Below are positions 39,821 to 50,387 of a stretch of 64,000 nt of DNA, piece after piece (the stretch's first letter is position 1; the number at the start of each line of letters is the position of its first letter). The DNA is from Gammaproteobacteria bacterium (GTDB lineage: Bacteria; Pseudomonadota; Gammaproteobacteria; Steroidobacterales; GCA-2729495). Below the pieces are notes generated by a model. That model worked only from the letters and a program-made list of their open reading frames with translations. It was not told the DNA's origin and did no database searches. Location of the stretch: positions 1-64,000 of the forward strand of contig JANQPY010000012.1 of assembly GCA_028285245.1 (NCBI GenBank). The letters run 5' to 3'. A program made the position numbers and the translations under genes.

Positions 39821-40902
39821 CAGCCTTCCCCAGCCAGCGCGAGGCAGCGACTTGTTACTGCTTCGGTTGCGGATGGCTTTGCCAGCGCGCGTGCGCGCTC
39901 TGCCCGATCAATCAGCAGCCGCCGATCGGCGGCGCATTGTTCAAGTTCCGCGGCCAGCTTCTCCGGCGTCAGCTCGCTTTGCGGCAGCATCACGGCAGCG
40001 CCAGGCTCCACCAGATAGCGGGCGTTCGCCGTTTGATGATCATCAACAGCTGCGGGAAAGGGTACAAAGATTGCGGCAACACCAGCAGCGGCTAGTTCTG
40101 CCACCGTGAGTGCGCCGGCCCGGCAAACCACCAGGTCCGCCCACGCATAGGCCTCTGCCATATCCTGAATGAACGGCTCGACGGTGGCCTCTACCGAGGC
40201 ATTCGCATAGGCCGACTTCGCCAGTGCCAGCGTGCGCGCCCCGGCCTGATGGCGGATAGCCGGTCGCCAATCAGCCGGCATCAGCGCCACTGCTTCGGCG
40301 ACAACTTTGTTCAGCGCCAGCGCGCCCTGACTCCCACCGAGCACCAGCAGATTCATCCGGCCCGAACGTCCGGAAAGCCGACTCACCGGCTCGGCAAGCG
40401 CAATAATCTCCGGGCGCACCGGATTGCCAACCACCGTTGTCTTTACGCGAGCAGAAAAGCTGCCCGGGAAGGCTTCGAGCACTTCCCGGGCGAAACCCGC
40501 CAGAAGACGATTGGTCAAACCCGCTACGGAGTTCTGCTCATGAATCACCAGGGGGCGCCGCAGCAGCCAGGCGGCGATGCCGCCCGGACCCGAGGCAAAC
40601 CCCCCCATACCAAGCACGACAGACGGGCGCCGGCGGCGCAGAATCTTCAGTGCGTCAAACAACGCCGTCAGAATCTTCCAAGGCGCCAGCAGCCAAACGA
40701 GAGCGCCCTTGCCGCGCAACCCCGACACCGAAACGGCCTCCAATGGAATGCCGGCCTCAGGTACGAGCCGAGCCTCTATGCCCTCGCGCGTCCCGAGCCA
40801 AACCACTTCCCGATTGCGGCTGTGCAACTCCCGGGCCACAGCTAATGCAGGGAAGACATGCCCCCCGGTGCCCCCGGCCATGATCAATACGGGCGCGGCC
40901 AT
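39820..40902 (-). CDS. murG: Undecaprenyl-PP-MurNAc-pentapeptide GlcNAc transferase MurG
   Basis: A 360-residue GT28 glycosyltransferase making lipid II on the inner face of the membrane. Motifs are [16 protein letters not shown] at the N-terminus (G loop 1), [25 protein letters not shown] and [13 protein letters not shown] very long frame continues upstream to 41328, antisense-like into ftsW, and is not coding. The start ATG 40902 overlaps the ftsW TAA by one base (TAATG). Confidence 0.98.
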   Translation of the reverse strand: MAAPVLIMAGGTGGHVFPALAVARELHSRNREVVWLGTREGIEARLVPEAGIPLEAVSVSGLRGKGALVWLLAPWKILTALFDALKILRRRRPSVVLGMGGFASGPGGIAAWLLRRPLVIHEQNSVAGLTNRLLAGFAREVLEAFPGSFSARVKTTVVGNPVRPEIIALAEPVSRLSGRSGRMNLLVLGGSQGALALNKVVAEAVALMPADWRPAIRHQAGARTLALAKSAYANASVEATVEPFIQDMAEAYAWADLVVCRAGALTVAELAAAGVAAIFVPFPAAVDDHQTANARYLVEPGAAVMLPQSELTPEKLAAELEQCAADRRLLIDRAERARALAKPSATEAVTSRCLALAGEG

Positions 40903-42077
40903 TACCTGGCCCTCCGGCGGCGAGGTCGAGCACGTGCCGCCAGCGCACGGTTTTCCTGATCGATCCGCAGCAGCAGCGCTACCACAATCAACGTGACGAT
41001 AAGGCTGCTGCGTCCATAGCTGACCAACGGCAAAGTCAGACCTTTGGTTGGCAAGACACCCATGTTGACGCCGATGTTGATGAACACCTGCACGCCCTGC
41101 CAAACAGCGATGCCGAACGCGAGATACGCCTGATAAAGACGCCCGCGCTGCGCAGACTCGCGGGCGATTTGCATGGCCCGGAACACCAGCGCACCGAACA
41201 GTGCCAGCAGCAACAGGCTGCCAATCAGGCCAAACTCTTCGGCAAATACGGCGAATACGAAATCGGTATGCGCTTCGGGCAAATAGAACAACTTCTGAAC
41301 ACCGGCCCCGAGACCGGCACCAAACCATTCACCGCTGCCGATCGCGATGAGTGACTGGATTAACTGAAAGCCACTACCAAATTGATCGGCCCAAGGGTCC
41401 ATAAAACCCGTGATGCGGGCCAGGCGATACGGAGACGCGATCGCCAGCACCACGCCTGCAGCCACGAACAGCCCAACGAAAAGTGTGACATCGCGCAGCC
41501 GTGCGCCCGCAACAAACAACACGGCCAGCGAAATCGCGGCCAACAACACTGCTGAACCAAAGTCAGGCTGCGCAAGCAGCAACAGGCAGCAGCACGCTAT
41601 CAGCAACATGGGTTTAACGAATCCCAGGCTGCTGTCGCGTAGTTCGCTGGCGTGCCGGACCGCGTAGCCGGCCAGGTACATCAGCAGCAGCAGACGCGCG
41701 GGCTCAGCCACCTGAACGTTGAGTCCGGCAAGCATCAGCCAACGGGTACTGCCCTTAACCTCCCGGCCAAGCCCGGGTACCAGCACCATCGCCAGCAATA
41801 CACAGGCAAGACAAGCGAGCATGAGACCGGACCGCTCCCACCACTCCGTTGGCATTCGCAGCACGGCGGCGCCGGCAGCAATACCCAGCAAAGCAGCGAG
41901 CGTCTGGCGTTGCAGGTAAAACAGCGGCTCACCCGTGCCGCGCTCGGCCAGTGCTATGGATGCCGACGTCAGCATCACCAGGCCCACGCCCAACAGCAGC
42001 GCAACGATGGTCAGCAGAACCGCATCTAGCCTCGCCGCTTCTGTGACCGCGGCAGATTTGACCTGGCGCTTACTCAT
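40902..42077 (-). CDS. ftsW: Septal peptidoglycan polymerase FtsW (SEDS)
   Basis: A 391-residue SEDS glycosyltransferase with about ten membrane segments, the partner of FtsI in septal wall synthesis. Conserved stretches include LVMLTSASIA, the GWFGAGLG/GVQKLFYLPEAHTDFVFAV loop and TKGLTLPLVSYGRSSL near the C-terminus. The last carries a Y-G-R-S-S variant of the SEDS signature, which usually reads YGGSS. The start ATG 42077 overlaps murD by 8 bp; the longer frame to 42113 lies inside murD. Confidence 0.97.
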   Translation of the reverse strand: MSKRQVKSAAVTEAARLDAVLLTIVALLLGVGLVMLTSASIALAERGTGEPLFYLQRQTLAALLGIAAGAAVLRMPTEWWERSGLMLACLACVLLAMVLVPGLGREVKGSTRWLMLAGLNVQVAEPARLLLLMYLAGYAVRHASELRDSSLGFVKPMLLIACCCLLLLAQPDFGSAVLLAAISLAVLFVAGARLRDVTLFVGLFVAAGVVLAIASPYRLARITGFMDPWADQFGSGFQLIQSLIAIGSGEWFGAGLGAGVQKLFYLPEAHTDFVFAVFAEEFGLIGSLLLLALFGALVFRAMQIARESAQRGRLYQAYLAFGIAVWQGVQVFINIGVNMGVLPTKGLTLPLVSYGRSSLIVTLIVVALLLRIDQENRALAARARPRRRRAR

Positions 42078-43449
42078 GCGCGCGCCCCATAACCGCAGCC
42101 GCGAAGGCTGCACCGCGCTCGCGATAGTCAGAGAACATGTCCAGACTGCTGCACGCAGGTGCCAATAGCACCGTGCCGCCGGGTACTGCTAGTTCGCGGC
42201 TCAGCGCTACGGCCTCGGGCAGATCATTTGCGCGGTACACAGCGCAGGCATCGCCGAGGGAAACAGCAATCTGCTCTCGATCGCGGCCGATCAGCACGAC
42301 CGAGCAGTCGCCGCGACGCGCCAGCGCATCGGCCAGCGGACTGAACCCGGCACCCTTGGCATCGCCACCGGCAATCAGCACGAGTGGACCATCAACCGAC
42401 TGAACACTGCTGATGGCAGCGCCCACATTCGTCGCTTTCGAATCGTTGATCCACTGAACGCCTTCCAGCTCGACCACCAGCTCTAGCCGATGCGGGAGAC
42501 CATTGAACTCGCGCAGCCCCTTTAAGAGCTCATTTAGATCACCACCTACTGCGGTGCCGAGCGCAATCGCGGCCAGCGCGTTGGCGAGGTTGTGACGCCC
42601 CCGCAGCTTCAGTTCAGTTGCACGCAGTAACAGAGCAGAGCCGCAAGCCAGGTAGATGTGGCCGTCGCGCTCGCGCAGACCAAAGTCGCGCGGCCCGGGT
42701 TCACCAAGGGTAAAGCCGGTAGTGGCCACACCAGGCAGATCTTCCTGGATCGACTCATCTCGATTTACGACCGCGTGTCCGCAACCCGCGTAAACGCGGG
42801 CCTTCGCACGGCGGTAAGCCGACATGCTCCCGTGGATATCCAGGTGATCGGCCGACACATTCAGGATCACCGCCACGTCCGCGTTGATTTCAGCGCTGCG
42901 CTCAAGCTGAAAGCTCGACAGTTCGACGACGTAAACCTCTGCGCGCGGATCCAGCAGATCCAGCGCAGGCGTGCCGAGATTGCCGCCGGCGCGGGCCTGC
43001 CAACCGGCTGCGCCCAGCGCCGCGGTGGTCAGGCTGGTTACCGTGCTCTTACCGTTGGACCCAGTTACGGCAATCATCGGGGCGCGCCGCTCTGCAACGA
43101 AGAGATCAATATCGCTGACGATCTGGAGATTCCGGCGTCTCGCCTCTTCAAGCAGCGGCTGCTGCAGCGGCACGCCGGGCGAAACCACAACCTGGGTGAC
43201 CGAGTCCGGAAACGTCATGTCAGCGCCACCGGTAAAGGTCTGCGCGTCTGGCAGGGCCGCATGAATGGCGTCAAGCTCAGGCGGACTTGAGCGGCTGTCC
43301 ACAAACCAAGCGTTGCGCCCCACTGCCGCGAAATAACGCGCGCAGGCTGCGCCCGTTGCACCCATCCCAACAACCAGTGCGTTGGGAGCAAAGCCGCCCA
43401 GTGAGCCGGTCCCTGCGTCGCGTTTACCGTTCATGATCGCCGCAACCAT
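42070..43449 (-). CDS. murD: UDP-N-acetylmuramoylalanine--D-glutamate ligase MurD
   Basis: A 459-residue Mur ligase adding D-Glu. It has the N-terminal Rossmann stretch ALVVGMGATGAACAR, the ATP loop VTGSNGKSTVTSL, WINDSKATNVGAA in the central domain and LLAPACSSLDMFSDYRERG near the end, the MurD signature. The first ATG overlaps the mraY TAA by one base; a second ATG five codons on (43434) is an alternative. Confidence 0.97.
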   Translation of the reverse strand: MVAAIMNGKRDAGTGSLGGFAPNALVVGMGATGAACARYFAAVGRNAWFVDSRSSPPELDAIHAALPDAQTFTGGADMTFPDSVTQVVVSPGVPLQQPLLEEARRRNLQIVSDIDLFVAERRAPMIAVTGSNGKSTVTSLTTAALGAAGWQARAGGNLGTPALDLLDPRAEVYVVELSSFQLERSAEINADVAVILNVSADHLDIHGSMSAYRRAKARVYAGCGHAVVNRDESIQEDLPGVATTGFTLGEPGPRDFGLRERDGHIYLACGSALLLRATELKLRGRHNLANALAAIALGTAVGGDLNELLKGLREFNGLPHRLELVVELEGVQWINDSKATNVGAAISSVQSVDGPLVLIAGGDAKGAGFSPLADALARRGDCSVVLIGRDREQIAVSLGDACAVYRANDLPEAVALSRELAVPGGTVLLAPACSSLDMFSDYRERGAAFAAAVMGRAHE

Positions 43450-44531
43450 TACCGCAGCTTCAGACTTGAGAGGCCGACGAGCACCAGGATGACGGTGATG
43501 ATCCAGAACCGGACGATTACCTTCGGTTCAGCCCAGCCCTGCAGCTCGTAGTGATGATGCAGCGGGGCCATGCGAAACACGCGCTTCCCCGTGAGCTTGA
43601 AGGACAGCACCTGAATGATCACCGACAGCGTCTCGACCACAAACAAGCCGCCCATGATCGCGAGCACGAGTTCCTGACGGACAATGACGGCAACCGTACC
43701 CAGTGCTGCACCTAACGCCAATGCGCCGATATCGCCCATGAATACTTGTGCGGGATAGGTGTTAAACCAAAGAAACCCGAGTCCTGCGCCGGCCAGCGAT
43801 GTACAAAAGACGAGCATCTCGCCAGCCCCGTCGATAAACGGAATACCCAGATACTCCGAGTAAATCGCATTGCCCGTGGCATAGCCGAAGATGCCCAGCG
43901 CCCCACCGACCAGCACGGCCGGCATGATGGCCAGACCGTCAAGTCCGTCCGTCAAATTAACCGCGTTGCTGGAACCAACGATGACCAGAAACGTGAGCGG
44001 AACGAACAACACGCCCAGCGGCACCAGTACATCTTTCAGGTAAGGGATAAGCAGAGCGGTCTCGTAGGGCGCGTCGGCAAGCTGATACAGCAGCACAGCA
44101 ACAATGGCGGCGGACACGGACTGCCAGAAGAGCTTGGTCTTCGCAGGCATGCCACCGGCGTCTTTGAGGATCAGCTTGCGGTAGTCATCTACGAAGCCGA
44201 TTGCGCCAAAAGCCAGCGTCACACCCACGACGATCCACACGTAGTGGTTGCTCAAGTCCGCCCACAGCAGTGTGCTCAGCACAATTGCCAGCAGTATTAG
44301 CGCGCCACCCATAGTTGGCGTGCCCGCCTTGAGTAAATGAGTCGCAGGTCCATCGTCACGAACCGTCTGGCCGATCTGACGGATGTGCAGCCGCCGGATC
44401 ATCACCGGACCAAATACGAAGCTAATCAACAGCGCGGTGAGCGCGCTCATGATCGCCCGCATTGTGATGTAGGAAAAAACGTTAAAACCGCTGATAAACG
44501 TGGCCAGCCACTCGGCGAGATAAAGCAACAT
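43449..44531 (-). CDS. mraY: Phospho-MurNAc-pentapeptide transferase MraY
   Basis: A 360-residue, ten-helix enzyme making lipid I from UDP-MurNAc-pentapeptide and undecaprenyl phosphate. Motifs include [11 protein letters not shown], the aspartate-rich [20 protein letters not shown] and [12 protein letters not shown] near the C-terminus. Length equals the E. coli protein. The start ATG 44531 is four bases after the murF stop; the frame to 44549 overlaps murF and is unlikely. Confidence 0.98.
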   Translation of the reverse strand: MLLYLAEWLATFISGFNVFSYITMRAIMSALTALLISFVFGPVMIRRLHIRQIGQTVRDDGPATHLLKAGTPTMGGALILLAIVLSTLLWADLSNHYVWIVVGVTLAFGAIGFVDDYRKLILKDAGGMPAKTKLFWQSVSAAIVAVLLYQLADAPYETALLIPYLKDVLVPLGVLFVPLTFLVIVGSSNAVNLTDGLDGLAIMPAVLVGGALGIFGYATGNAIYSEYLGIPFIDGAGEMLVFCTSLAGAGLGFLWFNTYPAQVFMGDIGALALGAALGTVAVIVRQELVLAIMGGLFVVETLSVIIQVLSFKLTGKRVFRMAPLHHHYELQGWAEPKVIVRFWIITVILVLVGLSSLKLR

Positions 44532-44535
44532 GCGC

Positions 44536-45912
44536 TTAGCTGCCCTCACCGGCCCCGGTAAGGGCGTTGACTACGTTCTCCAGACCTGCTGCGCGCGAAC
44601 CCTTCACCAGCACAGTGGCATCGCCTGGCGGCGCTAACTCGCCCGCGGCGATCAGCAGGTCTCGATTGGCAAAAACGCAGGCTCCGTCACCAAATGCCTC
44701 CGCGGCCCTGGCGCTCATAGCACCCACGCAGATCAATCGGTTGATGCCGGCTTCTCGCGCACGCTCACCCACTTCGCGATGCAGAGCCGGTGCGTCGTCG
44801 CCAAGCTCGGCCATATCGCCGAGCACCAGCCAGCGCGGGCCAGGCTGGGTGGCAAGAAAATCAATCGCTGCCGCCACCGAGTTGGGGTTTGCGTTATAGC
44901 TGTCGTCGAATAGCCGTGCGCCGGATAGCGTTGTCAGCGGCAACAAACGGCCGTCCACCGCGGCGCTCGCGGCTAAACCGTCCCGCACAGCCGGTAATCC
45001 AGCCCCGGCAGTCATCGCCACGGCTGCGGCAGCCAGCGCATTGCGGATGTTGTGTTCACCGGCCAACGGCAGCTCGACAACGGAACTCCCTCTCGGGCTG
45101 ACCAGCTCGAACTGCCAACCGATACGCCCGGCAGGCAGTGCAGTCAGCCGCTCGGCGCGATAGTCCGCGTCAGCGTGCATCCCGAACGTCATCACGGGAC
45201 GATCCGCAACACGTGACCGCCAGGTTGAAAAGTACACATCGTCCCGATTGATGACGGCAGTCCCACCGGGCGCGAGCTCGTCGTAGATTTCACCCTTGGC
45301 AGTCGCCACGCCGTCGAGGCTGCCAAACCCTTCGAGGTGAGCCTTGGCCGCGTTGGTAATCACGCTGACAGAAGGTTTTGCGACGCCCGCCAGGTAACCA
45401 ATTTCACCGGGGCCGCTGGCCCCCATCTCGAACACCGCGAAGTCATGCGACCGCCGCAGTCTCAGAACCATCAATGGCAGTCCAACATCATTGTTGAAAT
45501 TGCCATCGGTAGACAGCACCGCGCGTGCGTCTCCGCACTCCGCTCGAAGAATCGCCGCAGTCAGCTCTTTAACCGTCGTCTTACCGTTGCTGCCGGTGAT
45601 GCCAACCACCGGCAGGCTAAAGCGCCCGCGCCAGTCGCGGGCCAGGTCACCCAGCGCACGGCGCGTATTCTCGACACCTATCTGCGGCAGTTGAGCGGAC
45701 GTGACCTGCTCAACGATCGCGCCGGCCGCGCCCTTCTCCGCCGCCGCGGTAATGAACTCGCCCGCGTCATAGCGCTCGCCCTTCAGAGCAACAAACAGTT
45801 CGCCCGTGACGAGTTTGCGCGTATCGGTGCTGACCGCGGCGAATTCAGCATTGTCGCCAACCAGCTGACCGTTGACCGCTTCTGCGACCATGGAGAGCGT
45901 GCCCATGGTCAT
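44536..45912 (-). CDS. murF: UDP-MurNAc-tripeptide--D-alanyl-D-alanine ligase MurF
   Basis: A 458-residue Mur ligase adding D-Ala-D-Ala. It has [23 protein letters not shown] in the N-terminal domain (first 20 residues of this being the conserved part), the P-loop [13 protein letters not shown] and [10 protein letters not shown] in the central/C-terminal domain. The start ATG 45912 forms an ATGA overlap with the murE stop, so it is preferred over the upstream frame to 45930. Confidence 0.96.
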   Translation of the reverse strand: MTMGTLSMVAEAVNGQLVGDNAEFAAVSTDTRKLVTGELFVALKGERYDAGEFITAAAEKGAAGAIVEQVTSAQLPQIGVENTRRALGDLARDWRGRFSLPVVGITGSNGKTTVKELTAAILRAECGDARAVLSTDGNFNNDVGLPLMVLRLRRSHDFAVFEMGASGPGEIGYLAGVAKPSVSVITNAAKAHLEGFGSLDGVATAKGEIYDELAPGGTAVINRDDVYFSTWRSRVADRPVMTFGMHADADYRAERLTALPAGRIGWQFELVSPRGSSVVELPLAGEHNIRNALAAAAVAMTAGAGLPAVRDGLAASAAVDGRLLPLTTLSGARLFDDSYNANPNSVAAAIDFLATQPGPRWLVLGDMAELGDDAPALHREVGERAREAGINRLICVGAMSARAAEAFGDGACVFANRDLLIAAGELAPPGDATVLVKGSRAAGLENVVNALTGAGEGS

Positions 45913-47405
45913 GCTGCTTCCCCCAGGCAACGCGCGGCAATGTCGCGGTCGCTGAAGCTATGCCGCTGGCCGGCTCTGTACTGAAAAGCTTCATGCCCCT
46001 TACCCGCAATAAGTACTGCGTCGCTCGGTGTTGCACGGTCAATGGCCAATGCAATGGCGGCGGCACGGTCGTGCTCAACCACAACGTCCCGGGAAGCTGG
46101 AATACCGGAGCGAATGTTGGCAACGATGGCCTCAGGCGACTCCCCGCGCGGGTTGTCATCCGTCAACACCACGCCGTCCGCAAGGCTTGCAGCGACTTCT
46201 CCCATCAGCGGCCGCTTGTCCGCGTCGCGCTCGCCGCCACATCCAAACACGCACCAGACTCGCCCACCGCAATGTTCCCGCACTGCATTCAGGGCGTTAT
46301 CCAGCGCGTCCGGCGTGTGCGCAAAATCGACCAGCACGGTTGGCCCCGCGGCCGCCGGCGCTACCCGCTCCATGCGACCCGGCGGCGCAATGGCCTCACC
46401 AAGGGCCTGGGCGGCGTCTTTAAGCTGGAGGCCGTGCGAGACCAGCGCACCGGCTGCCAACACCAGGTTCTCAGCGTTGAATCGGCCCCACAGCGGGCTG
46501 TCGATCGATGCGCTCCCGAAATCTCCCTGCAGTGCCAGCCCCAGACCTTCCCGGCGAGTTGCGGTTAGCTGCCCCAGCAGTTTCGCGCGCACCGGCTGCG
46601 TCTCACCTGACATCAGCGCTACCGTCACGACCTCCGTGCCCGCAGGCAGCCTCCCCAGGAGGCGTTGGCCGTAGGCGTTACCGACATTGATAACCGCTTG
46701 GCGCGCGCCAAACTCGCTGAACAAGCCGGCCTTGGCAAGAAAGTAGTTTTCTAAACTGCCGTGGTAATCGAGATGATCGTGACTCAGGTTGGTAAACACA
46801 GCGACGCGCATACGGATGCCGTCCAGACGCCGCTGCGCCAAACCATGGGAAGACGCCTCGATAACGGCGTGCTCGACACCCTGATCCACAAGTTCTCGCA
46901 GACGCCGATGTAGTTCGAGGCAGCCAGGCGTCGTAAGCCGGGATGGCACTACATCGGGCGGGCTGCCAAACCCGAGTGTGCCGGAGTAGCCGGACGGATA
47001 CCCTGCATGCTGCAACGCCTGTGCCACAAGCCAGGCAACCGTCGTCTTGCCATTGGTGCCGGTAATGCCGGTGACCGCAAGGGACGCAGACGGCGCATCA
47101 AACCAGCGGTCCGCAACCCGACCGATCTTCTTGTCCAGGTCTGCAACCGGGAATGCCGGGATCTTGGTTGGTGGCGCAACGTCACGCGCCTCGGTAGGTT
47201 CATAAGCGACTGCAATTGCGCCGGCCGCGACAGCTTCATCCAGATAGTCGAGTCCATGGCCGGTCAGGCCCTGGCTCGCCAAAAACAGGTCACCCGACTT
47301 TACGCGTCGGCTGTTCGTAGCCACCCCGCTGACAGCCAGGTCGGGAACGCCGGGCGCCAAACCGTCAAACAACTCGACCAAAGATTGCATGCGCTGCTCG
47401 CTCAT
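45909..47405 (-). CDS. murE: UDP-MurNAc-L-alanyl-D-glutamate--2,6-diaminopimelate ligase MurE
   Basis: A 498-residue Mur ligase adding the third stem-peptide residue. It shows the N-terminal NSRRVKSGDLFLA, the P-loop GTNGKTTVAWL, the SSHGLAQRR motif and the DNPRGESPE segment, which corresponds to the DNPR motif that selects meso-diaminopimelate over lysine. It overlaps ftsI and murF by four bases each. Confidence 0.98.
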   Translation of the reverse strand: MSEQRMQSLVELFDGLAPGVPDLAVSGVATNSRRVKSGDLFLASQGLTGHGLDYLDEAVAAGAIAVAYEPTEARDVAPPTKIPAFPVADLDKKIGRVADRWFDAPSASLAVTGITGTNGKTTVAWLVAQALQHAGYPSGYSGTLGFGSPPDVVPSRLTTPGCLELHRRLRELVDQGVEHAVIEASSHGLAQRRLDGIRMRVAVFTNLSHDHLDYHGSLENYFLAKAGLFSEFGARQAVINVGNAYGQRLLGRLPAGTEVVTVALMSGETQPVRAKLLGQLTATRREGLGLALQGDFGSASIDSPLWGRFNAENLVLAAGALVSHGLQLKDAAQALGEAIAPPGRMERVAPAAAGPTVLVDFAHTPDALDNALNAVREHCGGRVWCVFGCGGERDADKRPLMGEVAASLADGVVLTDDNPRGESPEAIVANIRSGIPASRDVVVEHDRAAAIALAIDRATPSDAVLIAGKGHEAFQYRAGQRHSFSDRDIAARCLGEAA

Positions 47406-49135
47406 GGTCTGCGTGCTGCTAGCGTCGTGACGGCGCGCCGGCTGGCAGGACCCTCGACGTCCCGAGGAACGGCCAGAATACGCAGCGCACCGGCAGCCAC
47501 AGACGAAAACACCGGTGCAGCAACCGTACCCCCGTAGTATTCACCGGTGCTCGGCTCATCGACCACAACCACGATGGCGAGCCGCGGACTGCTGACCGGC
47601 GCGATCCCTGCGAATACCGCCGTGTAGCGATCTTCTGCGTAGCCTCCGCGAGCAAATTTTCGGGCCGTGCCCGTCTTGCCGGCGACGTCGTAGCCGGCGA
47701 TTGCAGCAGCCGAGCCCGTGCCGTCAGGGCCCACAACCTCTTCCAGCATGCCGAGAACCGACGCGGACGTAGCATCGCTTACAACTCGGCGGGGAATGGG
47801 CCCCTGTTCGACACGCAGCAATGAGACAGGTCGCTGCACGCCGCCTGCGGCCAGCACGGCATACGCTTTAGCAAGCTGCAGCGTTGTCATCGATGTGCCA
47901 TAGCCATAAGCCAATGTCGCCTGGCTGATTGGGCGCCAGTTGCTGTGGTGGCTGAGTAAGCCCGCCGATTCACCGGGAAACCCGCTGGCCGTGGTTCTGC
48001 CGAGTCCGAACCGGGCGAGCACGCGATGGAGCTGCTCAGGTTCAAGCGTCAGCGCAACTTTTGTTGCGCCAACGTTGCTGGACTTGGCCAACAGCGTGGC
48101 CAGATCAATCCGGCCCATGTTGTCGCGGTCCTCGATAAGCTTGGCACCGACCTGAATGAACCCGGGATTGGTGTCGATGCGGCTGTCCTGGCGATACTGA
48201 CCACTCTCCAGGGCAGCAGCGACAATCATAGGCTTGAGCGTAGAACCTGGCTCAAGGATGTCGGTGATCGCGCGATTGCGATAACGCTCGGCTGCAAACT
48301 GACTCCGATCGTTGGGGTTGTAGGCAGGCTGGTTCACCATCGCCAGCACTTCACCGGTATCAACATCCAGCACAACAAGGCTGCCGGCTGCAGCCCGATG
48401 CGCCTGTATCGCTGCCTTCAACTCCCGGTACGCCAGGTACTGGATGCGCAGATCCACCGAGGAGACGAGTTTGCGCCCCGGACTGGGTGCTTCAATCGAC
48501 TCGACATCTTCGATGACTCGGCCAAGCCGATCCTTCAACACCTTCTTGCGGCCGGGACGGCCTGCCAGCCAGCTGTCGTAGGCCAACTCAAGCCCCTCCT
48601 GGCCCTCATCGTCGACATTGGTGAAACCGAGCAGATGGCCGGTGACTTCAGCAGCCGGGTAGTAGCGGCGGTACTCGCGCACCACATCGACACCCGGAAT
48701 CTTCAGTTCGGTGACGCGCGCCGCTTCTTCCGGGTTCATGTGTCTGCGCAGATACATAAACTCCTTGCCGGCCTGGCGGGTGATGCGCCGCGCCAGATCG
48801 GTGGCGTCGAGTTCAAGCCGGGCAGCCAGCTCGTCAATCCGGTCCGGTGCGCGCACCAGCTCGCGTGGATTTGCCCAGACGCTGTCTACCGGCGTGCTGA
48901 CAGCCAGCGGCTCCCCGTTGCGATCAACGATCGGCCCCCTATGTGCCGCGATATTAGCCACACGCAGCTGCCGCGCCGCGGCCTGCTCAGTCAGGAACTC
49001 CTGATCCAGCACCTGCAGCTGGACCGCCCGCGCACCCAAAACCAACGCACCGGCCAAGAGCACGATGCACACCAGACTTTGCCGGCCCTCAAAGCAGCGG
49101 ATGGCCAGTGGTTTCTTCTTGGTGCGCTTACTCAC
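47402..49135 (-). CDS. ftsI: Septal transpeptidase FtsI (PBP3)
   Basis: A 577-residue class B penicillin-binding protein. A short basic cytosolic tail and one membrane helix (about residues 20-40) are followed by the dimerisation domain and the transpeptidase. Active-site motifs are S298-x-x-K301 (EPGSTLKP), S352-x-N354 (KSSN) and K487-T-G (GKTGTARK). It works with FtsW in septal synthesis. It overlaps ftsL by 8 bp and murE by 4 bp. Confidence 0.98.
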   Translation of the reverse strand: MSKRTKKKPLAIRCFEGRQSLVCIVLLAGALVLGARAVQLQVLDQEFLTEQAAARQLRVANIAAHRGPIVDRNGEPLAVSTPVDSVWANPRELVRAPDRIDELAARLELDATDLARRITRQAGKEFMYLRRHMNPEEAARVTELKIPGVDVVREYRRYYPAAEVTGHLLGFTNVDDEGQEGLELAYDSWLAGRPGRKKVLKDRLGRVIEDVESIEAPSPGRKLVSSVDLRIQYLAYRELKAAIQAHRAAAGSLVVLDVDTGEVLAMVNQPAYNPNDRSQFAAERYRNRAITDILEPGSTLKPMIVAAALESGQYRQDSRIDTNPGFIQVGAKLIEDRDNMGRIDLATLLAKSSNVGATKVALTLEPEQLHRVLARFGLGRTTASGFPGESAGLLSHHSNWRPISQATLAYGYGTSMTTLQLAKAYAVLAAGGVQRPVSLLRVEQGPIPRRVVSDATSASVLGMLEEVVGPDGTGSAAAIAGYDVAGKTGTARKFARGGYAEDRYTAVFAGIAPVSSPRLAIVVVVDEPSTGEYYGGTVAAPVFSSVAAGALRILAVPRDVEGPASRRAVTTLAARRP

Positions 49136-49400
49136 TGGCGAACAGCCTCGTGCTCTCCGGCGAGGGATCGATCAGGCCCATTTGTTCCCGGGCAAGGCGT
49201 TCCACCCGCGCATGTGCAGACCAGGTGCTGTGCTCAATCTGCAGCTGCCCCCACTCCACGTAGAGTTCATCGCGCTCGCTCAGCTCAACCTGCAACTCTC
49301 CGAACAACTTGCGCGACTCATGCTTGGCGTAAACGGCTGCAATCGCGGTGACAAGAATCGCCAGGCCAAGACCAGCGAAAATTAATCTGTTAGAGGCCAT
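49128..49400 (-). CDS. ftsL: Cell division protein FtsL
   Basis: A 90-residue bitopic protein. One membrane helix (about residues 6-23) is followed by a periplasmic coiled coil (LFGELQVELSERDELYVE...) that pairs with FtsB in the FtsQLB complex. The short length and position between rsmH and ftsI are diagnostic, since FtsL is poorly conserved in sequence. Its ATG shares one base with the rsmH stop. Confidence 0.92.
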   Translation of the reverse strand: MASNRLIFAGLGLAILVTAIAAVYAKHESRKLFGELQVELSERDELYVEWGQLQIEHSTWSAHARVERLAREQMGLIDPSPESTRLFASE

Positions 49401-50320
49401 CAGAGCCGCTCCCCGGTCCGCAGGATCGCGCTGCGCGCCCTTGGGTTCGCTTCGATTTCACTCGCGTCCGGGCGAATCGCCGGTGCGGGCAGCCGAAAAT
49501 CAGGGCGGAGATGCTCGGGAATCTCTGGCAAATCAGCCAGCGCCGGATCGACGCGCGACCGGTCACGGAGGAAGCGCTTGACCAGGCGATCTTCCAGCGA
49601 GTGAAAACTGATTACGCAAAGCCGGCCACCTGAGGTAAGCAGTTCAGCGCTTTGCGCAAGGCCGCTCTTTAGCTCGTCAAGCTCGCTGTTTATGTGCATC
49701 CGAATCGCCTGAAAACTCTTTGTAGCGGCATGCCGGCCCGGTTTCTTCTTGCGCACGCTGGCGTCGATCAACCCGGCCAGCTCACCCGTCGTCTCAATCG
49801 CCCTCAGTTCTCTGCGCTCCACAATCGCCCGGGCGATTTGCGCAGCCGCCGGTTCCTCGCCCAGACGCCTCAGCACCCGTGCAATCTCAACCTGGTCCGC
49901 GGTCGCCAACCATTCGGCCGCACTAACGCCCCGCTCCGGATCCATGCGCATGTCCAAAGACCCGTCCCGCAGGAAACTGAAGCCGCGTGCCGGGTCATCA
50001 AGCTGTGGCGAAGACACACCGAGGTCCATGAGAACGCCGTCGAAACCATCCAGACCGAGCGCAGCAATGTGCGATTCAAGCTGCCCGAAGCGGCCGTGCT
50101 GCACGGTGAGCCGCTCATCTTCAGCCGCGAGCCGCTGACCGGCAGCAACCGCTGCAGGATCCCGATCAAGCGCGAGCACGCGCCCGGCTGCAGACAGGCG
50201 CGCGAGCAAAGCCCGGCTATGCCCACCGCGACCGAACGTGCAATCGAGATACCGGCCGTCCGCACGCACGACCAGCTGCTCCATGACTTTGTCCCGAAGT
50301 ACGGGAACATGCTGCTCCAC
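49400..50320 (-). CDS. rsmH: 16S rRNA (cytosine-1402-N4)-methyltransferase RsmH
   Basis: A 306-residue SAM-dependent methyltransferase (MraW) acting on C1402 of 16S rRNA; RsmI, encoded nearby at 51562-52404, methylates the ribose of the same nucleotide. The N-terminal HVPVLRDKVMEQL and SAM loop LDCTFGRGGHSRALL are typical, as are MDLGVSSPQLDDPARGFSF and VISFHSLEDRLVKRFLRD. It begins 67 bp after mraZ. Confidence 0.97.
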   Translation of the reverse strand: MEQHVPVLRDKVMEQLVVRADGRYLDCTFGRGGHSRALLARLSAAGRVLALDRDPAAVAAGQRLAAEDERLTVQHGRFGQLESHIAALGLDGFDGVLMDLGVSSPQLDDPARGFSFLRDGSLDMRMDPERGVSAAEWLATADQVEIARVLRRLGEEPAAAQIARAIVERRELRAIETTGELAGLIDASVRKKKPGRHAATKSFQAIRMHINSELDELKSGLAQSAELLTSGGRLCVISFHSLEDRLVKRFLRDRSRVDPALADLPEIPEHLRPDFRLPAPAIRPDASEIEANPRARSAILRTGERL

Positions 50321-50387
50321 CCTGGCACTCCCCGACCCACCCGAGGATGTGTTTATTCAGTCAACAACCACGCACACGAGGGCGCGA

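Noticed and set aside
48026..49351. 441-codon open frame opposite ftsI and ftsL
   Set aside because: Antisense shadow; both real genes show full motif sets.
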